From NCBI GenBank assembly GCA_018105865.1, contig CM030859.1, forward strand, positions 7,516,168-7,580,167: DNA of 64,000 nt. The letters run 5' to 3'. Positions 40,061 through 52,571 of this stretch are shown in pieces. The notes beneath the pieces were generated by a model that had not been told where the DNA came from, made no database searches, and was given only the letters and a program-made list of their open reading frames with translations. How positions within the stretch are numbered: position 1 is the first letter of the stretch; every line of letters starts with the position of its first letter. The DNA is from Metaphire vulgaris (lineage: Eukaryota; Annelida; Clitellata; Crassiclitellata; Megascolecidae). The position numbers were made by a program, and so were the translations under genes.

Positions 40061-41939
40061 TTGTAGCATTCTATATAACCATTTTTATGGGCAAGTTTAA
40101 AACGTACATGTTCACAGTTCATATGAACGATCTCCCAAAAATTAATTACCCCGCAGTAACGTTGAATAAATTTAATTGGCCCTTACTAAGGGTGAACGTG
40201 TCTGGCAATTCTTCAAAGCCGTCTATAACCGGCTCCGTCACAGCATCTAGCATGTCAGCTAGATGTTGTACCTCTCTCTCTTCTTCGTCCTCCATATTTT
40301 GATAAATGAATGTGGTTGTTGGCTTCACCGTCTCTTAATGTCTACCGTAAGTGTTAGACTAAAAGAGAAAGCTACTAACACAGACCACGACGTGAACGTC
40401 ACTGCATACAGCCTGTATGGAGGCGATATTTGTTGCTGATAAAGGTATAGACTCTTATTCTTATTATTATTATTATTGAAGGATGACCTCGGAACTCCCA
40501 ACTAATACATATTTGATAAAGGTTTGCAGCCAGCATAGAAAGTCGGTCAAGGGAGTCGAGATTAGAGCTGGACCGCGTGTTACGCGTTTGGTCGTCCTTT
40601 TATAGACTTTACAACTTAACCCCTTTCATCGTAAAGTCTATCCACCCTATTATTTATCCAAAAAGATCGTTCTCGTCCATCATGTCCTCTTTTCACACAT
40701 CATTAGTCTAATAGGGATGCGCGTGCGTGCAGTGGTGAGATCCGACGTGAAACTTTGGGTTTCCTTTTGTTGGAAGGATTCTATGTTGTTCTATGGCCTG
40801 GAAACTTGGAGTTCTGCTGTTATTAGTGAACCCTTTTGAAATCAGTATCAAACTGACTCAGTATATACTACTACTATTTTCATTGGTGGGCTTTCGAGCC
40901 TGGCCAAATATTGTTAATCCAGAAGGAGCAGCACGTTGGACTGCAACATTTTCCAGCTTCAGATGCCATGAATCTGTAACGACAATGGCATCCAGCTGTA
41001 AACCCAGAGCCAAATGTTGTTAAGGAATGAAGGTTCCAAGTGGCGACTCGGAGACCAGAGAAGCCATTCGTCAAATCGCGGGGAGATGACATTGGCTGCG
41101 GAGTCGACGAAAGAGGAGAGATTCGGCATTGCACTGCGGGCTGCCATAGATGCAGGGGAAACAGAATTTTCAATAAGTGGCGAGAAGGATGAATGTCCAA
41201 CGATTGCAGCTGGCTCAGCGGGAGACGGAGTAGGTCAATTTCTATTTTTACTTGGATCTTTATTGGTTACAACCAATAAAGATCCAAGTGAAAATGTAAG
41301 ATTCAGCAATTCAAATATTCAAACTGGGAATGACGAATAAGTCAATAAATCCATCACTGTGATGCCATGTTTTTTAACGGGAAAATTAAAAACTGTGAGA
41401 AGACTCCGCTTGATTACCAAATTTAAGATATAAAACAATCGAGAAAACTATCATGAAATGCGTAATTTGGCGCTGAGACATAAAGCAAATAATTAGTTCA
41501 ATTAAAATTTGAAATAGGTGAAGAAGATCACATTAAAGCGATAAAATCCACAACTCCAAAAACCAGTAAACACGCCGAAGCGCCACCTAGAGAGTATGAT
41601 CTCTTTAAGGTTCATTCTATTTCTGTCCTACCTTGAATCACTATCAAATGAGAGTCAGCCTACAATCAGTCAGTCAGTCAAGTCTGTCTGTCAGTCAGTC
41701 AGTCAGTCAGTCATCTGGTGCTATATAACTCAACTATTACATTTTCTCAATTTTAAATATAATTCCCAAAAATGTCATTGGCATAATATCATCTTAACCC
41801 ATTTATGGCCAATTAAATTTTTTTATTTTCTTATAGTCCATATTGACATATTAAAGGAACCAACAAGAAAAAGTATTTATTTTAGTGTTTTTTATTTTTT
41901 GGCATAAAAAAGTTTTGTTCCAATATTTGAACATGGCCT
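40061..41939. other. Stretch without a recognised gene
   Basis: ORFs here (such as 40880-41200 minus and 41014-41340 plus) overlap each other and show no motif. It contains the palindrome at 41245-41294 and a (CAGT)n tract at 41667-41712. Confidence 0.5.
41245..41294. repeat. Near-perfect 24-bp palindrome
   Basis: Arms 41245-41268 and 41271-41294 (ACTTGGATCTTTATTGGTT core) pair at 23 of 24 positions around a 2-nt loop. Confidence 0.92.
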
Positions 41940-43500
41940 GTTCTACACGTATTTATGATATTCCTTGAAGCAATTAACTGGATGCATATTATGTCTACAA
42001 ATTCCACATCCAAAAGTGGTGTTTTTTGTAGACACGACGTCTTCTTTGTTTCAGATTGTCAGGGTAGTGCTGTACGTTGGAATTCCTTCTCACGCTCTCT
42101 GGTGTGTTTCTGAAAAGGACTTCTTTGTAGCCAGCGGTAGATGCCTACCCGGGGATTGTCGTTGAGTGTAGAGCAACATATTTGTTGCCACTATGTTTCG
42201 AATGAACCCTAAAAAGTCCAGCTGTGGGCAATCTTGAAGATCATCTGACTTAGAATTGGCACTTTTAGTGCCGAACTGTCTTCTGTACAAAACCCAAGTA
42301 TTTGATAATGATGCCGACAACAAATGTGTAAATTCTGCCCCCACCACTTGTTGCAAATCTTTACCCAATACTCTGAAATGTTTTGGTCCATCTGATCAGT
42401 TCCACCCATATATGAATTGTGCATGCTGATAGCATATGGCATGTCAACTGTTATGTGTTTTTTATCATCTTGTGACCATCTTTGAGCAGATTGTTTTGGT
42501 ACTATTCCGTGACAGTTTGAGTTTATTCTCACAATAGCATTGTCTTTCCACTGCAAAATAATCAGCTCTTTTGATCCTTTGGTTCTATGTGATTGAATGG
42601 ATCCTCTTGGCTTTCTGCTAAGTTGTTTATCATCAAGAGGACAATTTTCTACTCGATTTGCTCGTATTGTTCCTGTACATCTAAAATTCAGCTCAGACAT
42701 TTTACATACTAGACTAACTAGAGGCAATCGAGCGAAGAAATTGTCAATGTAAAAAGAGAAGCGTCGACCACTATATCTTGCTGCCAATCTGTCCGCAAAT
42801 GTTAGAACAACCGAACCACCCAAACCAAACTCCTGATGAGACAACAATGAACCCTTACCTTGGTATGGCTCAGTACATATGAGACCTGCATCCATTCTAA
42901 ACATTGAAGGACTAAAATTTGAAACCATAGCGAACAGGCTTTCCAAGAATTCTTTGCTAGCAGCCATAATGACTGTAATATGGAACCGTACTTTCATTGA
43001 CATCCACATGCTCAATTTCAGAAGGAAGCATTGTTATAAACTTTTCATTTAGGTGCTCGATAAGTGGCCTTACCTTTTCAAATCTATTATATGTTAAAAT
43101 GTAAACAGATGCGCAATTGACCAGACCAGATAAAGGATCAGGATGGCAGGACCTCATGCAAAGAACTGCTATCAATTCATGCGTGGACTCTTGTGTGAAA
43201 ATACTAACAATTTACTGTGTTTATAACGTCACACGAAATGAAACGTTACAGAAAGTATACTGATTTTTCAGATGTACTGAAGTAGTGCTATGCAAAAGGA
43301 AACACGAAGTTGCAAAAAAATGTAAAAAGCCCAAAGGAAATCGTGCATGTCGGAAATAAAGAAACATACCAAATATTCCTTTCTCTGTGTTGTCAGCATC
43401 GACATCACCGCACTCGTCCGAAACATCACTCAACTCACTCAAGTTCTGTATCATCTTCTTCCAAAACCCATTTCTTCACAAGTTCACGAGCTTTCTTAGC
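41940..43500 (-). mobile_element. piggyBac transposase relic
   Basis: Minus-strand pieces in order: KKARELVKKWVLEEDDTE and LSDVSDECGDVDADN (N-terminal acidic); RFEKVRPLIEHLNEKF and VNESTVPYYSHYGC (42957-43175); the DDE core LGGSVVLTFADR, FSFYIDNFFARLPL, CTGTIRANRVENCPL and SYMGGTDQMDQNIS (42209-42950); then a Cys-rich end CGICRHNMHPVNCF (about 41965-42010). The first catalytic Asp of the family's DES motif is Asn here. Frameshifts separate the pieces, so it is inactive. Confidence 0.88.
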
Positions 43501-43738
43501 ATTCATTAGCTGCATTTTACATGTAAATTTTAATGTTGATCAAATATATTTTATTTTTCGATTCTATGCCAGGTACATACCGAATTATAACGAAGATACA
43601 ACACGGGTCATTTTTGACCCACCTCTTGGTGCTTCGTGTTAGTCACTTTAGCATGGTGCTCTGAAGGTTAAATCTGTATGGTCAGCAGTAATATTGGTGT
43701 CATCTGCAAACAGAAAGAAATTTAAAATGTTGGAAACA

Positions 43739-44958
43739 TTAGGAAGGAGCCAATTTCATTACAGAATGTTTCTCACTGTTCATACAGAGCTTTAAGAAGG
43801 TGGAAACTCTCTTCGTGTAAGGTATCAGTCCCATCAAAATTGGGATAAAAGAGGCTTTGATTGGTGTTTTTTGATTGGTGTTTTTCTGGTTAAGCCAGTT
43901 GTTTCGGATGCATTTCCGCAAATGAACATAGTCAAACATAAAAAGTTGCCTTTTAGGATGACATGGATGGATAATACTACAGTTAAGTTGTCCATTGCAC
44001 ATCAAAGTGAACATACTGTGATAAATTTTGTTATTATCAGACAGTAAGCATAAAACCCTGTAGTCAGCTTCTTCCACTATACATACCACCTGCAAAGTCA
44101 ATTCCTTCAAGGAATGAGCAGTTAAATTCTTTACAGGCACAAGAGCAGCAACTTCGATGCCTGTACTGTAGTGGCTGGAACGGAGTCAGAATCTGTTGCA
44201 AAGCCTGTTATATTTCCACCTTTATAAATAATCGTTGGGCTTACAAAAATTTCATCAATCATCAATGTTACAAGGTGCTGATATTCATCTAGCATTTTTG
44301 CCTTTTCAAATAAATAATTGTCATGACTTGATGAACTAGTTCCAAGCTGTATAGAAAAAAAGAAAGAAAGAGAATGTAAATATTTGGGATGTGGTAACAT
44401 CAAGCAAAGTTCTGTCACAAGCAAAAATGTATGCTAGTGGTGACAGTGAAAAGAACTGGAAGACCCATTTCAATATTTCAATATAGTGCTTGAATATCTG
44501 GGATGATTGAACCGAACAAGCTCCAACTGCTCTTTGACATGTGTTATTAATCGATTCATTTTTCCTTCTTCAGCACTGTGCGTATTACAAGTATAATTGT
44601 GCTCATTTATAAATACAGTGTTATTGACTTCAACTAACAGTTTCTTACATAAGATAATGACTTTATTAACTTTTTCATTAATCAAATCGCCAGGCTTATC
44701 AGCAGATGATTCAAAATGACTTATCAGTGATGTTAATGTGGACCATGATTCTAACTTATTCGGCAAGCCAAAAATCCACTTAAATTTGTTTGGCTCGATC
44801 ATCAAGCCATGACAGTAAACTGAATACTGCAAATAATTTTTTATCACAGTAGAGATGCACACCTGCAAATTATCACTATCTGTACATAGCAAATATATAA
44901 AAACTTTGTCTGCTGTTGTAACATGTTTCCCTGCTGAATTTCTCAACTTACTCACCAT
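43739..44958 (-). mobile_element. P-element/THAP9-like transposase relic
   Basis: Three pieces: 44470-44958 (large, weakly conserved); 44131-44424 (LCLMLPHPKYLHSL, MIDEIFVSPTIIYKGGNITG); 43739-44140 (LTAHSLKELTLQVV, LLSDNN, FDYVHLRKCIRNNWLNQKN). The IDEIFVSP and FDYVHxxKxIRNNWL strings are typical of Tnp_P_element proteins. The THAP domain is not seen. Frameshifted and lacking a full ORF. Confidence 0.85.
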
Positions 44959-45348
44959 ACCATCAACTACATCCTGAAATGATTTAATGCGATCATTGTT
45001 AATCCAAGTTTAAAACTGTTCTTTATCATGAGCATCGATCTGTTCATGTCTCTCAGCTGGTGTATGACGTGTCACCTTTGCAACTTCGGTATTTTCCTTG
45101 CAACAGTTAAAATAGTTCCATCTGTTCTTGTGGTGGAATCATGTGTTATGATGAATTGTGAAGCGAAGTGCTTAATACATATGGCCAATCAGCTCGAGGT
45201 ATTTGACGTAACCAGTTCTGTAGCTTCCCTTCATCACCATAACACTCCGACAGTATCCTGAAGATTGACATGTTTTACCACCATTCTCCGTGTAATTAGA
45301 GCAGCAGCCAGTCAAACAGCACTTCTGTGACGTGGCGATAGTCTAAGA

Positions 45349-45920
45349 CAGTGTTTCTCAAACTTTTTTGGGCTATCGTCCCTTTACTACCAGTCTATGT
45401 CTCCATCACCCCGGTTACCTCCAAGCCAAAAATGCAAAGTGTAATGATGGAAATGATTGACGATGCCCGGTGGTCCCTAACCTCCATATAACAATAATAC
45501 AATAACCAATTAATCACGAATTTTCTAAAACAAATCTCCCTCACAATATAGAACGGGATAAATAACAACAACAACAAAATCTCAAAGCACACAAAGCTCA
45601 TCTGACAATCGAATAAACCAGAAGCAGCTCACCCGAGACAAATTCTCCTTGCTGTGCGTCGCCTTCTTGGTCTTCGATAGCAGCATTCGTCTCTTGAGTC
45701 TTCACAGAGCATTGTCTTCCGTTCAACGCGATCCGTCTCGGTACTCGTGTCTTTTTTTGTGTCTTCTGCTTCGGTTGATCGTCGGCTTCTGCTTCTTTCG
45801 TTAACGTTTCCAGCTCCAGACGTCGATGTTATCTGCGAATAGTCCCTTTTATGCTTGTCACAATGTAATGATGGAAAATGATTGACGATGCTCGGTGGTC
45901 TTTAACCTCAAGCCTCGTTC
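45349..45920. mobile_element. Possible hAT-type end and internal direct repeat
   Basis: CAGTGTTTCTCAAACTTTTT at 45349 is a typical Charlie-like hAT terminus; I could not find the partner end. A 48-bp unit (GTAATGATGGAAATGATTGA) recurs at about 45440 and 45866. Confidence 0.45.
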
Positions 45921-46666
45921 CTTTTCAGCATTTATGATGGTAGCGGTGATACATTGTCGTGGTCTATGGTCTTGCCTTCGCGTCTTCGGGGGGCCCGCAA
46001 TGAATTTCGTTCTATATCACAAATAACGCCATCCAACTGGTTTTTCCAAAGTTTAATTTCAATGAAGCAACCTCGCCCACAGTTATTTTCCATAACGGCT
46101 GTTAACAAATTTTTCTTTCTAACCAACAGTTTCTCTACTAAAAACCACTTATTCCAATTTTTATTCTTATTCTTTCTATGACTCCGCGTCGCCTAAATTT
46201 CAGTTCTCGTTCACGGCGTTTCCGAGCGGGAGTGATGCATCACTTGGTCGGTCGCTTATATCTGCTACTGTTATCTGTCAATCAGGTTCCGCATATTCTG
46301 ATTGGTTCTCTGATTCACAGATAGCTTCTAAACATAATTGTCTGGTTTCTATATTTCTTGTGTTCAAACAAATAGCTATATAATAAAGTCTGAAACAGTT
46401 ATTATGCAATAAGTTCAATTATCAGATATCATTCTATGCTTTAAAAAATATCTCTCCAAAAATAATACGCTATAAAGTACATATTTTAGTCACTATTTAG
46501 AGTGGCTTGTCTCAAAATTGTTATGACACCAAGCTCCTAGTGTCACACACCATTTCCAACTGCATAAACACATTTCACCAAGGTATATTTTGAATATGAA
46601 TTTAAGATTGAAGCACAAATGTTTTACTCATGTCTACATACTGTAATTATTTGTTGAAATTTAAAT

Positions 46667-47150
46667 TTAGTGGGATGGATGAGCTTGGTGCATAGTTATC
46701 AACTTGTCAGCATCAGGTCGCAAAGCACTTAGAAATAATCTTAGATCTTCAAGTTCAGCAATGTTTAGTCTATTTCTCTGCTTGGAAAGAAGCAGAGTGA
46801 CTGCACTGAAGCCTTGTTCAACTTGATATGATGTCGGGAATGCAATGAAATATGGCTGTACTTTATCCCACAATACAGGATAAGAAATGCTTTTATGCAA
46901 GCGACTTCTTGATATGATTTCCTGAACTTTGCCTAAGTTCAATATCATTTTGGATTGAAATGAGTTCTTCCTCCATCACGCCTGTGTCCTCGGTCGTGAA
47001 GTCTAGGAATGGACTTATGACCCAATCTGGAATCTACATGTGACAAAATAAGATCCTTGAAGCTAGTAGACAAGTCCTTATGCAGGCTTTCAAGGTGTGA
47101 GAAGTAAACTGGAAGTTGATCATCAAGAATTCTCTCCATCTTGTCTAAGT
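46667..47150 (-). mobile_element. hAT transposase C-terminus, ZBED5-like
   Basis: 46667-46948 codes YPVLWDKVQPYFIAFPTSYQ and VEQGFSAVTLLLSKQRNRLN, the hAT dimerisation region as in ZBED5/ZBED8-type proteins. Upstream in a shifted frame are IPDWVISPFLDF and MEEELISIQND, and in another HLESLHKDL. At least two frameshifts. Confidence 0.85.
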
Positions 47151-48690
47151 GATGGAGGCTCGAACACTATGTCGAGTTAAGTTACTTTTGTACAGCTCTA
47201 ATTTTGTCTTGAACCCTGTGATGACTGATTTGACTTTGATCATATTGACTCCATTCCCTTGCAGTTGCAAGTTAATTTCTGCTGCCGCATTACCTGGTCT
47301 CTGGTCTTAATGGTCAAAACATAGCTTCATAGGCGATCTAAAATATTTTAAATTTATTAATTCTGCAGCGTTTACGATGCACCAATAAACACTACGCTAA
47401 AATTCGCTTACAAAATTAAAGTATTTAAAAGATAAAGAAGCGAATAGTTATACCTTTTCTCTTGCCATAAAAATTCTCAACACCTAACGCCACCATGTTT
47501 GTTAAACCCGATACCATAGATATAAATTTAAAATAGAGCGCCAGATGTATTTGCCATTATGTCCTCAATTGTGGACATAAGGTTCTAAAAAGCTAATTTG
47601 AGCCACAGATAAGCAGTTTATTAAGCACCTTTGTCCCCGCCATGGACATATGGACTGAGGAGGATAATGGTAGTAGAATAAAATTTCTAATATAGAAGGA
47701 TAAGGTAGGTATGATGTGCAACAGTTTCTACGCTTGTGGATCGCTGCTGAAGAATTGACACATGAAGTCACGATTGCGATATTTCTCCGTCGGTTCCCTT
47801 TCACGGTTCTTCTTCGACAAGAACTGTGGCATGGCCGATTGTGGATTGAAGAAGGCTGTCCCTTTGCCATTCAAAGCGATTGTCAGCTTGGAGTTCAAAC
47901 CACAGAGCGTGGTCCTTATCCATAGAAAAATGTATTCTGATGCGACACAATTCTTTCCACAGTTATGCTGTGTGGTGAGACAGTTAAGATGGCTGCTGCC
48001 AGCCTGGAAATTTGGCCCTTCATGCTCTTATTAGGAAGCAAGCATGCTCAGTGTCATCTAGGATAGATGAGTATTCAGGAAAGTCTTTGAAGAAATCAAT
48101 CACTTCATAGGCAAAAGCATCAAGGAAAGGCAGAAATAGGAGCATAGACGCTCCAGAATATTTTGCAAATTCAGGCATTGGCCTTTATACATTGATATGC
48201 TTGAAGTTGATTCTTTCGAACCTTTTTTTTTTCAGCAGTGTTTGGTGAAGATTGTTGTGAATGAAAATCTTCACTTTTCAGCAATGGTGGCACAACGTCA
48301 TTGGTTGAGAGAGAGGGAGAACTGAGAGACCTTTGTCTCCTGCATTATGGTGTCGCCATGTTGTACAGTTGCTACATCACTGTCTCACACGCAATGCGCA
48401 CTGTGTCGGCCCTGTCAGGACCAATATTCAACATCTGAAAAAGACAGGGTCATTTAATCATTCTCTTGAAGCTTGCCATGAACTTGCGGCACTTTCTACA
48501 GAGCCGCTCGTACTTATAGACTGCTGCCAGCCAGGGGCAGCACTAGAATATTTGCCGCCATTGGCGAACCTGTCACATTGCGCCCCCGCCTACGTTCCCG
48601 TTATCATAAGTGTCCAGTTTATCATGTTTTCCATGAAAAGCAAGATTTTGCATGCCAAGTACCGTACTCTAGCTAAAGCAATCAGCTGTT
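47151..48690. other. Mixed transposon-like sequence, no intact gene
   Basis: Plus-strand ORFs at 47716-48034 (FDKNCGMADCGLKKAVPLPF) and minus fragments near 48060-48200 (LPFLDAFAYEVIDFFKDFPE) look like scraps of protein genes, but I recognise none. Confidence 0.4.
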
Positions 48691-49062
48691 TCAAGATTTG
48701 CTGTCAATACTGTTCCTCTTTTTAATGATTCTCAAAGGTTCGGCATCAATTGTTTTCATGTGTCGCAGTCTCAGCTTCCATGACTGAACACGCTCTAGGT
48801 GTTCACTGCTTTTCTGATGGCCTGATAAAATTGTGGACATGTTTTTCCAATCACGTGAACCTTTATAAGAAAGAGGTGATGCACCTACTGTGCTACTGGT
48901 AAATAGCTTGCAGCAGAAGCAATAAATGGAGTCTTTACTTACAGAATACTGAAGCCAATGTCTACGAATTTCTTCTCCATTGACATGCCTGCGGTAGTAG
49001 GCCCTAATGAATTTTTGAGAATTTTCTTTGTATACTGTCGTTAGGAAAATCGAACTGCTCAA
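48691..49062 (-). mobile_element. TTF/ZMYM1-like zinc-finger N-terminus of a hAT transposase
   Basis: Reads RRHVNGEEIRRHWLQYSVSK, then DSIYCFCCKLF, GSRDWKNMSTILSGHQKS and H (C-x2-C ... H pattern). This is the TTF-type finger found in hAT-derived ZMYM1-like proteins, a different subfamily from the ZBED5-like end at 46667. Confidence 0.8.
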
Positions 49063-49318
49063 CTTGCTCTGGTCTATGTTCTATAAAAATTTATCGCATA
49101 TAATCATGAAATGGTTGAAATGCAGTTTAAGTCTGCAATATTTGCAATATTTCTCCAGATCGCAAGCGCTTAACCGGTCCATGTTTTCCCATGTTAAGAG
49201 CTGTTGGTTTGCCCTTATACTCTTATACTGGCAAATGTAATTCAACTCAATTGGCAAATGATCTCCGTACTAAAAGGTAAGTTTTCAGTTTCACGCCTAG
49301 TGTATATTCTTATCTCTG

Positions 49319-49352
<34 letters not shown>

Positions 49353-49560
49353 AGGGGACGTTCTCTGCTGAAGAGTGATGGGTAATTGCCTTTTTTATCT
49401 AATTAATTAGAATTAGAATTAGCGTTAAAATTTCACAATTAGAATTAGAATTCAAAATTACACAACTAATTAATTAGAATTAGATACTATGGCATTTCCC
49501 TTTTTGAAGGTGGGGCAAAGAGGGATCTGTCCCTATTTACCCCATCCCGATATGAGATAG
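49038..49560. repeat. Duplicated segment, copy A (partner at 51181-51838)
   Basis: Starts TCGTTAGGAAAATCGAACTG and ends CATCCCGATATGAGATAG, with a (TG)n tract at about 49320-49349 and a transposon junction at 49373. Copy B has about 140 extra bases. Confidence 0.85.
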
Positions 49561-50281
49561 CGGTCTTGGCTAGGGGGAGGCATGCCTTTTCCACTATTGT
49601 CTTAACCCTGTTTTCGATCTTTTAGGGTCCGCCCCACTGTGCAACGCCCACCCATCTGGTCTGTCCCTTCCGTTCCTTCCATTATTCCAAACACTACCCA
49701 GTGATATTTCCACCAGCATTCTAATTCCATTTGCTGAATTTAGTCAGGGCATTTCTATTTATTCTATTCCCATTTTTCAAATAATTTCCATTCCAATTTC
49801 CAGTTCACCTAAAATTTACGATTATTAATCACCAAAATTTACTGGAATCAGCCAGCAGCTTTTGAATAAATAATGTATCCGCAAGCAAAGCAGAACTTTC
49901 AGCATGTGGCCAATTAACTGAGTAGCCTACTAGCCTATGCAACAGACAAGTCAGCGAGATCCAGTTAATCTGAGTTTCTATCCACATTTAGTTTGAAATG
50001 AGCCTCCAGTGACTGATGCGTTGAGGACCCATTGCAGCCTATGCAGCTGATTGGCTGCTGAAGGCCATCAATCCCGGGCCAGTTCGGTCCGTTTTCAGGA
50101 CCAGCTTTTGTTCCCAGAAAAGGAATGCATGACATCCTTCCACAATGTTGCTAGATTGTCGGCCTGTTAGTTTGATCCTTCTGAGTTGGTAGAAGACAGT
50201 TCCGGACCACTAGATCCAGGTGGTGGAGTCAACATTGAGGATGAAGATGCATCATCAGGAAGCGGACCCAGTTGCGAAACT

Positions 50282-51010
50282 TCAGGTTTCGACAAACTGT
50301 TGCGTACAGCATTCCCGATGCCGGAGTGGCTGGTGACTGATCAAGTGGTGGCGTCTCGGAGTAGTGAACGTTATGATTTCAGTTTTGTTCACATTGAGAG
50401 ATAAAGCCGAGTTCGAGATCGGCAAGCATCTTTGAGGTTGTCTTAGCTGCGCGACACAGATCACTCCAGATTCAGTATGCATGGAATAATGCTGGAGAGA
50501 GACTGAGCATCAGTTTGTAAGATATCAGTCTCGAGCAGTAGGACTTGGGTTTTAACCAATCACTAGCCGTCCGAGTCAATGCCTAAACAAATGCACAAGG
50601 AAATGTTTATGTAATTTAACAGCAACTGCATATTCAATCCTTTAAATAATGAAACAACCGGGATCTCCGTAAAGTATATGATAAATTTATTAATTAAGTT
50701 ATTGTCAGTATTATGGCACCAAGTAACAAATGTTCATGAATCATGGGTTACCTTAGAAGTTAAGCTACTGGGCGTAGCCAAAAATTTGATCATCCTGGCA
50801 TCTCCCCATTGCCACTAGATTTCTGGTACCTCTCAGACTTGTCCAAAAAGCAAATATCGTTAGCCACTCTAAAATGCTATAATTAAAATAAATGGGACTG
50901 TCACTCGTTTGTTGACATTTTTATCAGGAGGACTCATCAGACTGGCGGAGTAGAATGACATGATCCACAGTTTTGAATATCATGCTGAGAGGTCTAAAAG
51001 ACACAGTAGC
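50282..51010 (-). mobile_element. LINE reverse-transcriptase fragment
   Basis: Minus-strand pieces IFKTVDHVILLRQ (RT AFDTVDH box), then after stops NSALSLNVNKTEIITFTTPR, a typical post-YADD segment. Badly decayed. Confidence 0.6.
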
Positions 51011-51180
51011 GACATTCTTTCCTCTGCCTTGTTTTAATCTATGATATCGTTGATGATGGAGAACAGCCATCTCAGTTGAATATCCTGGTTTTCAGGCTCC
51101 ATATCTGTGGTCTGATTGTTCACTGGGCAGAAGATTGTTGTTCTTCATTGGTATCTTCACCAACTGCCCGTTCACTACCC

Positions 51181-51838
51181 TCGTTAGGAAAATCGAACTG
51201 CTCAACTTGCTCTGGTCTATGTTCTATAAAAATTTATCGCATATAATCATGAAATGGTTGAAATGCAGTTTAAGTCTGCAATTTTTGCAATATTTCTCCA
51301 GATTTGCTGTGACGTCATAGTAACAGGCCGAGATCCCAAGATAGGAAGAAGCGCTTTAATCCAGACAAATGGGTCCATGTTTTCCCATGTTAAGAGCTGT
51401 TGGTTTGCCCTTATACACTTATACTGGCAAATGTAATTCAACTGAATTGTCAAATGATCTCCGTGATGCGTAATGCGTAAGGCTAGTGTATAGGTTGTTT
51501 GACTACTGCAGGCTTCTCATATCACGCCTAGTGTATATTCTTATCTCTGCTGTGTGTGTGTGTGTGTGTGTGTGCGCTTGCGTGCAGAGGGGACGTTCTC
51601 TGCTGAAGAGTGATGGGTAATTGCCTTTTTAAATCTAATTAATTAGAATTAGAATTAGTTAAAATTTCACAATTAGAATTAGAATTAGCAAAATTACACA
51701 ACTAATTAATTAGAATTAGATACTGTTGCGAAATTTCCGGTTGACCCCTTTTTGAAGGTGGGGACAAAGAGGGAAATCGTTAACTAAATTTATTGCTTCT
51801 GCTGCAAACTATTTACCCCCCATCCCGATATGAGATAG
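51181..51838. repeat. Duplicated segment, copy B
   Basis: Partner of 49038-49560, same orientation, with a (TG)n tract at 51551-51574 and the same transposon junction at 51608. Confidence 0.85.
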
Positions 51839-51890
51839 CCCATGCTTGTGAATGAGATCATCATCATCATCATCAACAACCATACAAGGT

Positions 51891-52571
51891 TCAACGCCAT
51901 ATGAAAAGAGGTGCACCGATGCCTTTTCCACTCATTTCAAGAGTTGTCTCCCTATAAACTACCTCTCTGTTTTGTAAATAAACATGGCTAGATAGATGCT
52001 GCTTAGCCTTTGTAGGCTGTCTCCGCCCCAGGTAGTTACTGTGCAATGTCGATCCACCCATTCTCTGTGTGGTCTGCCCCTTCTGTTCGATTTCCTCCAT
52101 TATTCCAAACACTAAGGTCTTGATTTTTCTGTCCTCCTTCATTCTACAGATATGCCCAAACAGCCTTAGTTTTCTTTTTATACTCATCTGCATTAAATTT
52201 TCTTTCATTTGTACTCTCTGGTATATCTCCTCATTATGTAATCTTGTCTATTAATTGGATTCGTAGTAACTTCCGGTAGCACTTTCTCTCAAACGTTAAT
52301 ATTTTTCTTTCTATCTCTTTCGTGCTTTCATTTGTACTCTCTGGTATATCTCCTCATTATGTATCTTGTCTATTAATCGGATTCGTAGTAACTTCCGGTA
52401 GCACTTTCTCTCAAATGTTAATATTTTTCTTTCTATCTCTTTCGTGTACACCCAAGCTTCACATCCATATAGCATGCTGCTGAACACACGTGTCTGCAAT
52501 ACTCGCATGAATGAGATAACAACCTTTAAATGTAAGAACTTAACTTTATTATAAGGCAGAAAAATAAACAA
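51891..52571 (-). mobile_element. LINE C-terminus inside the DNA transposon
   Basis: Minus strand codes VFSSMLYGCEAWVYTKEIER, RKCYRKLLRIRLIDKIHNEE, then RKLRLFGHICRMKEDRK, the familiar C-terminal region of non-LTR retrotransposon polyproteins (LYGCExWxxTK ... RRLxxFGHIxRM). Confidence 0.85.
52203..52447. repeat. Tandem duplication of about 123 bp inside the LINE fragment
   Basis: The unit TTTCATTTGTACTCTCTGGT ... CTATCTCTTTCGTG occurs twice, starting about 52203 and 52326, with a handful of differences. Confidence 0.9.

Noticed and set aside
40880..41340. Overlapping ORFs of about 100 codons on both strands
   Set aside because: Mutually overlapping, no motifs, one spans the palindrome.
47716..48034. 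Host gene on the plus strand
   Set aside because: Two overlapping frames of similar length, no family recognised, placed among transposon relics.
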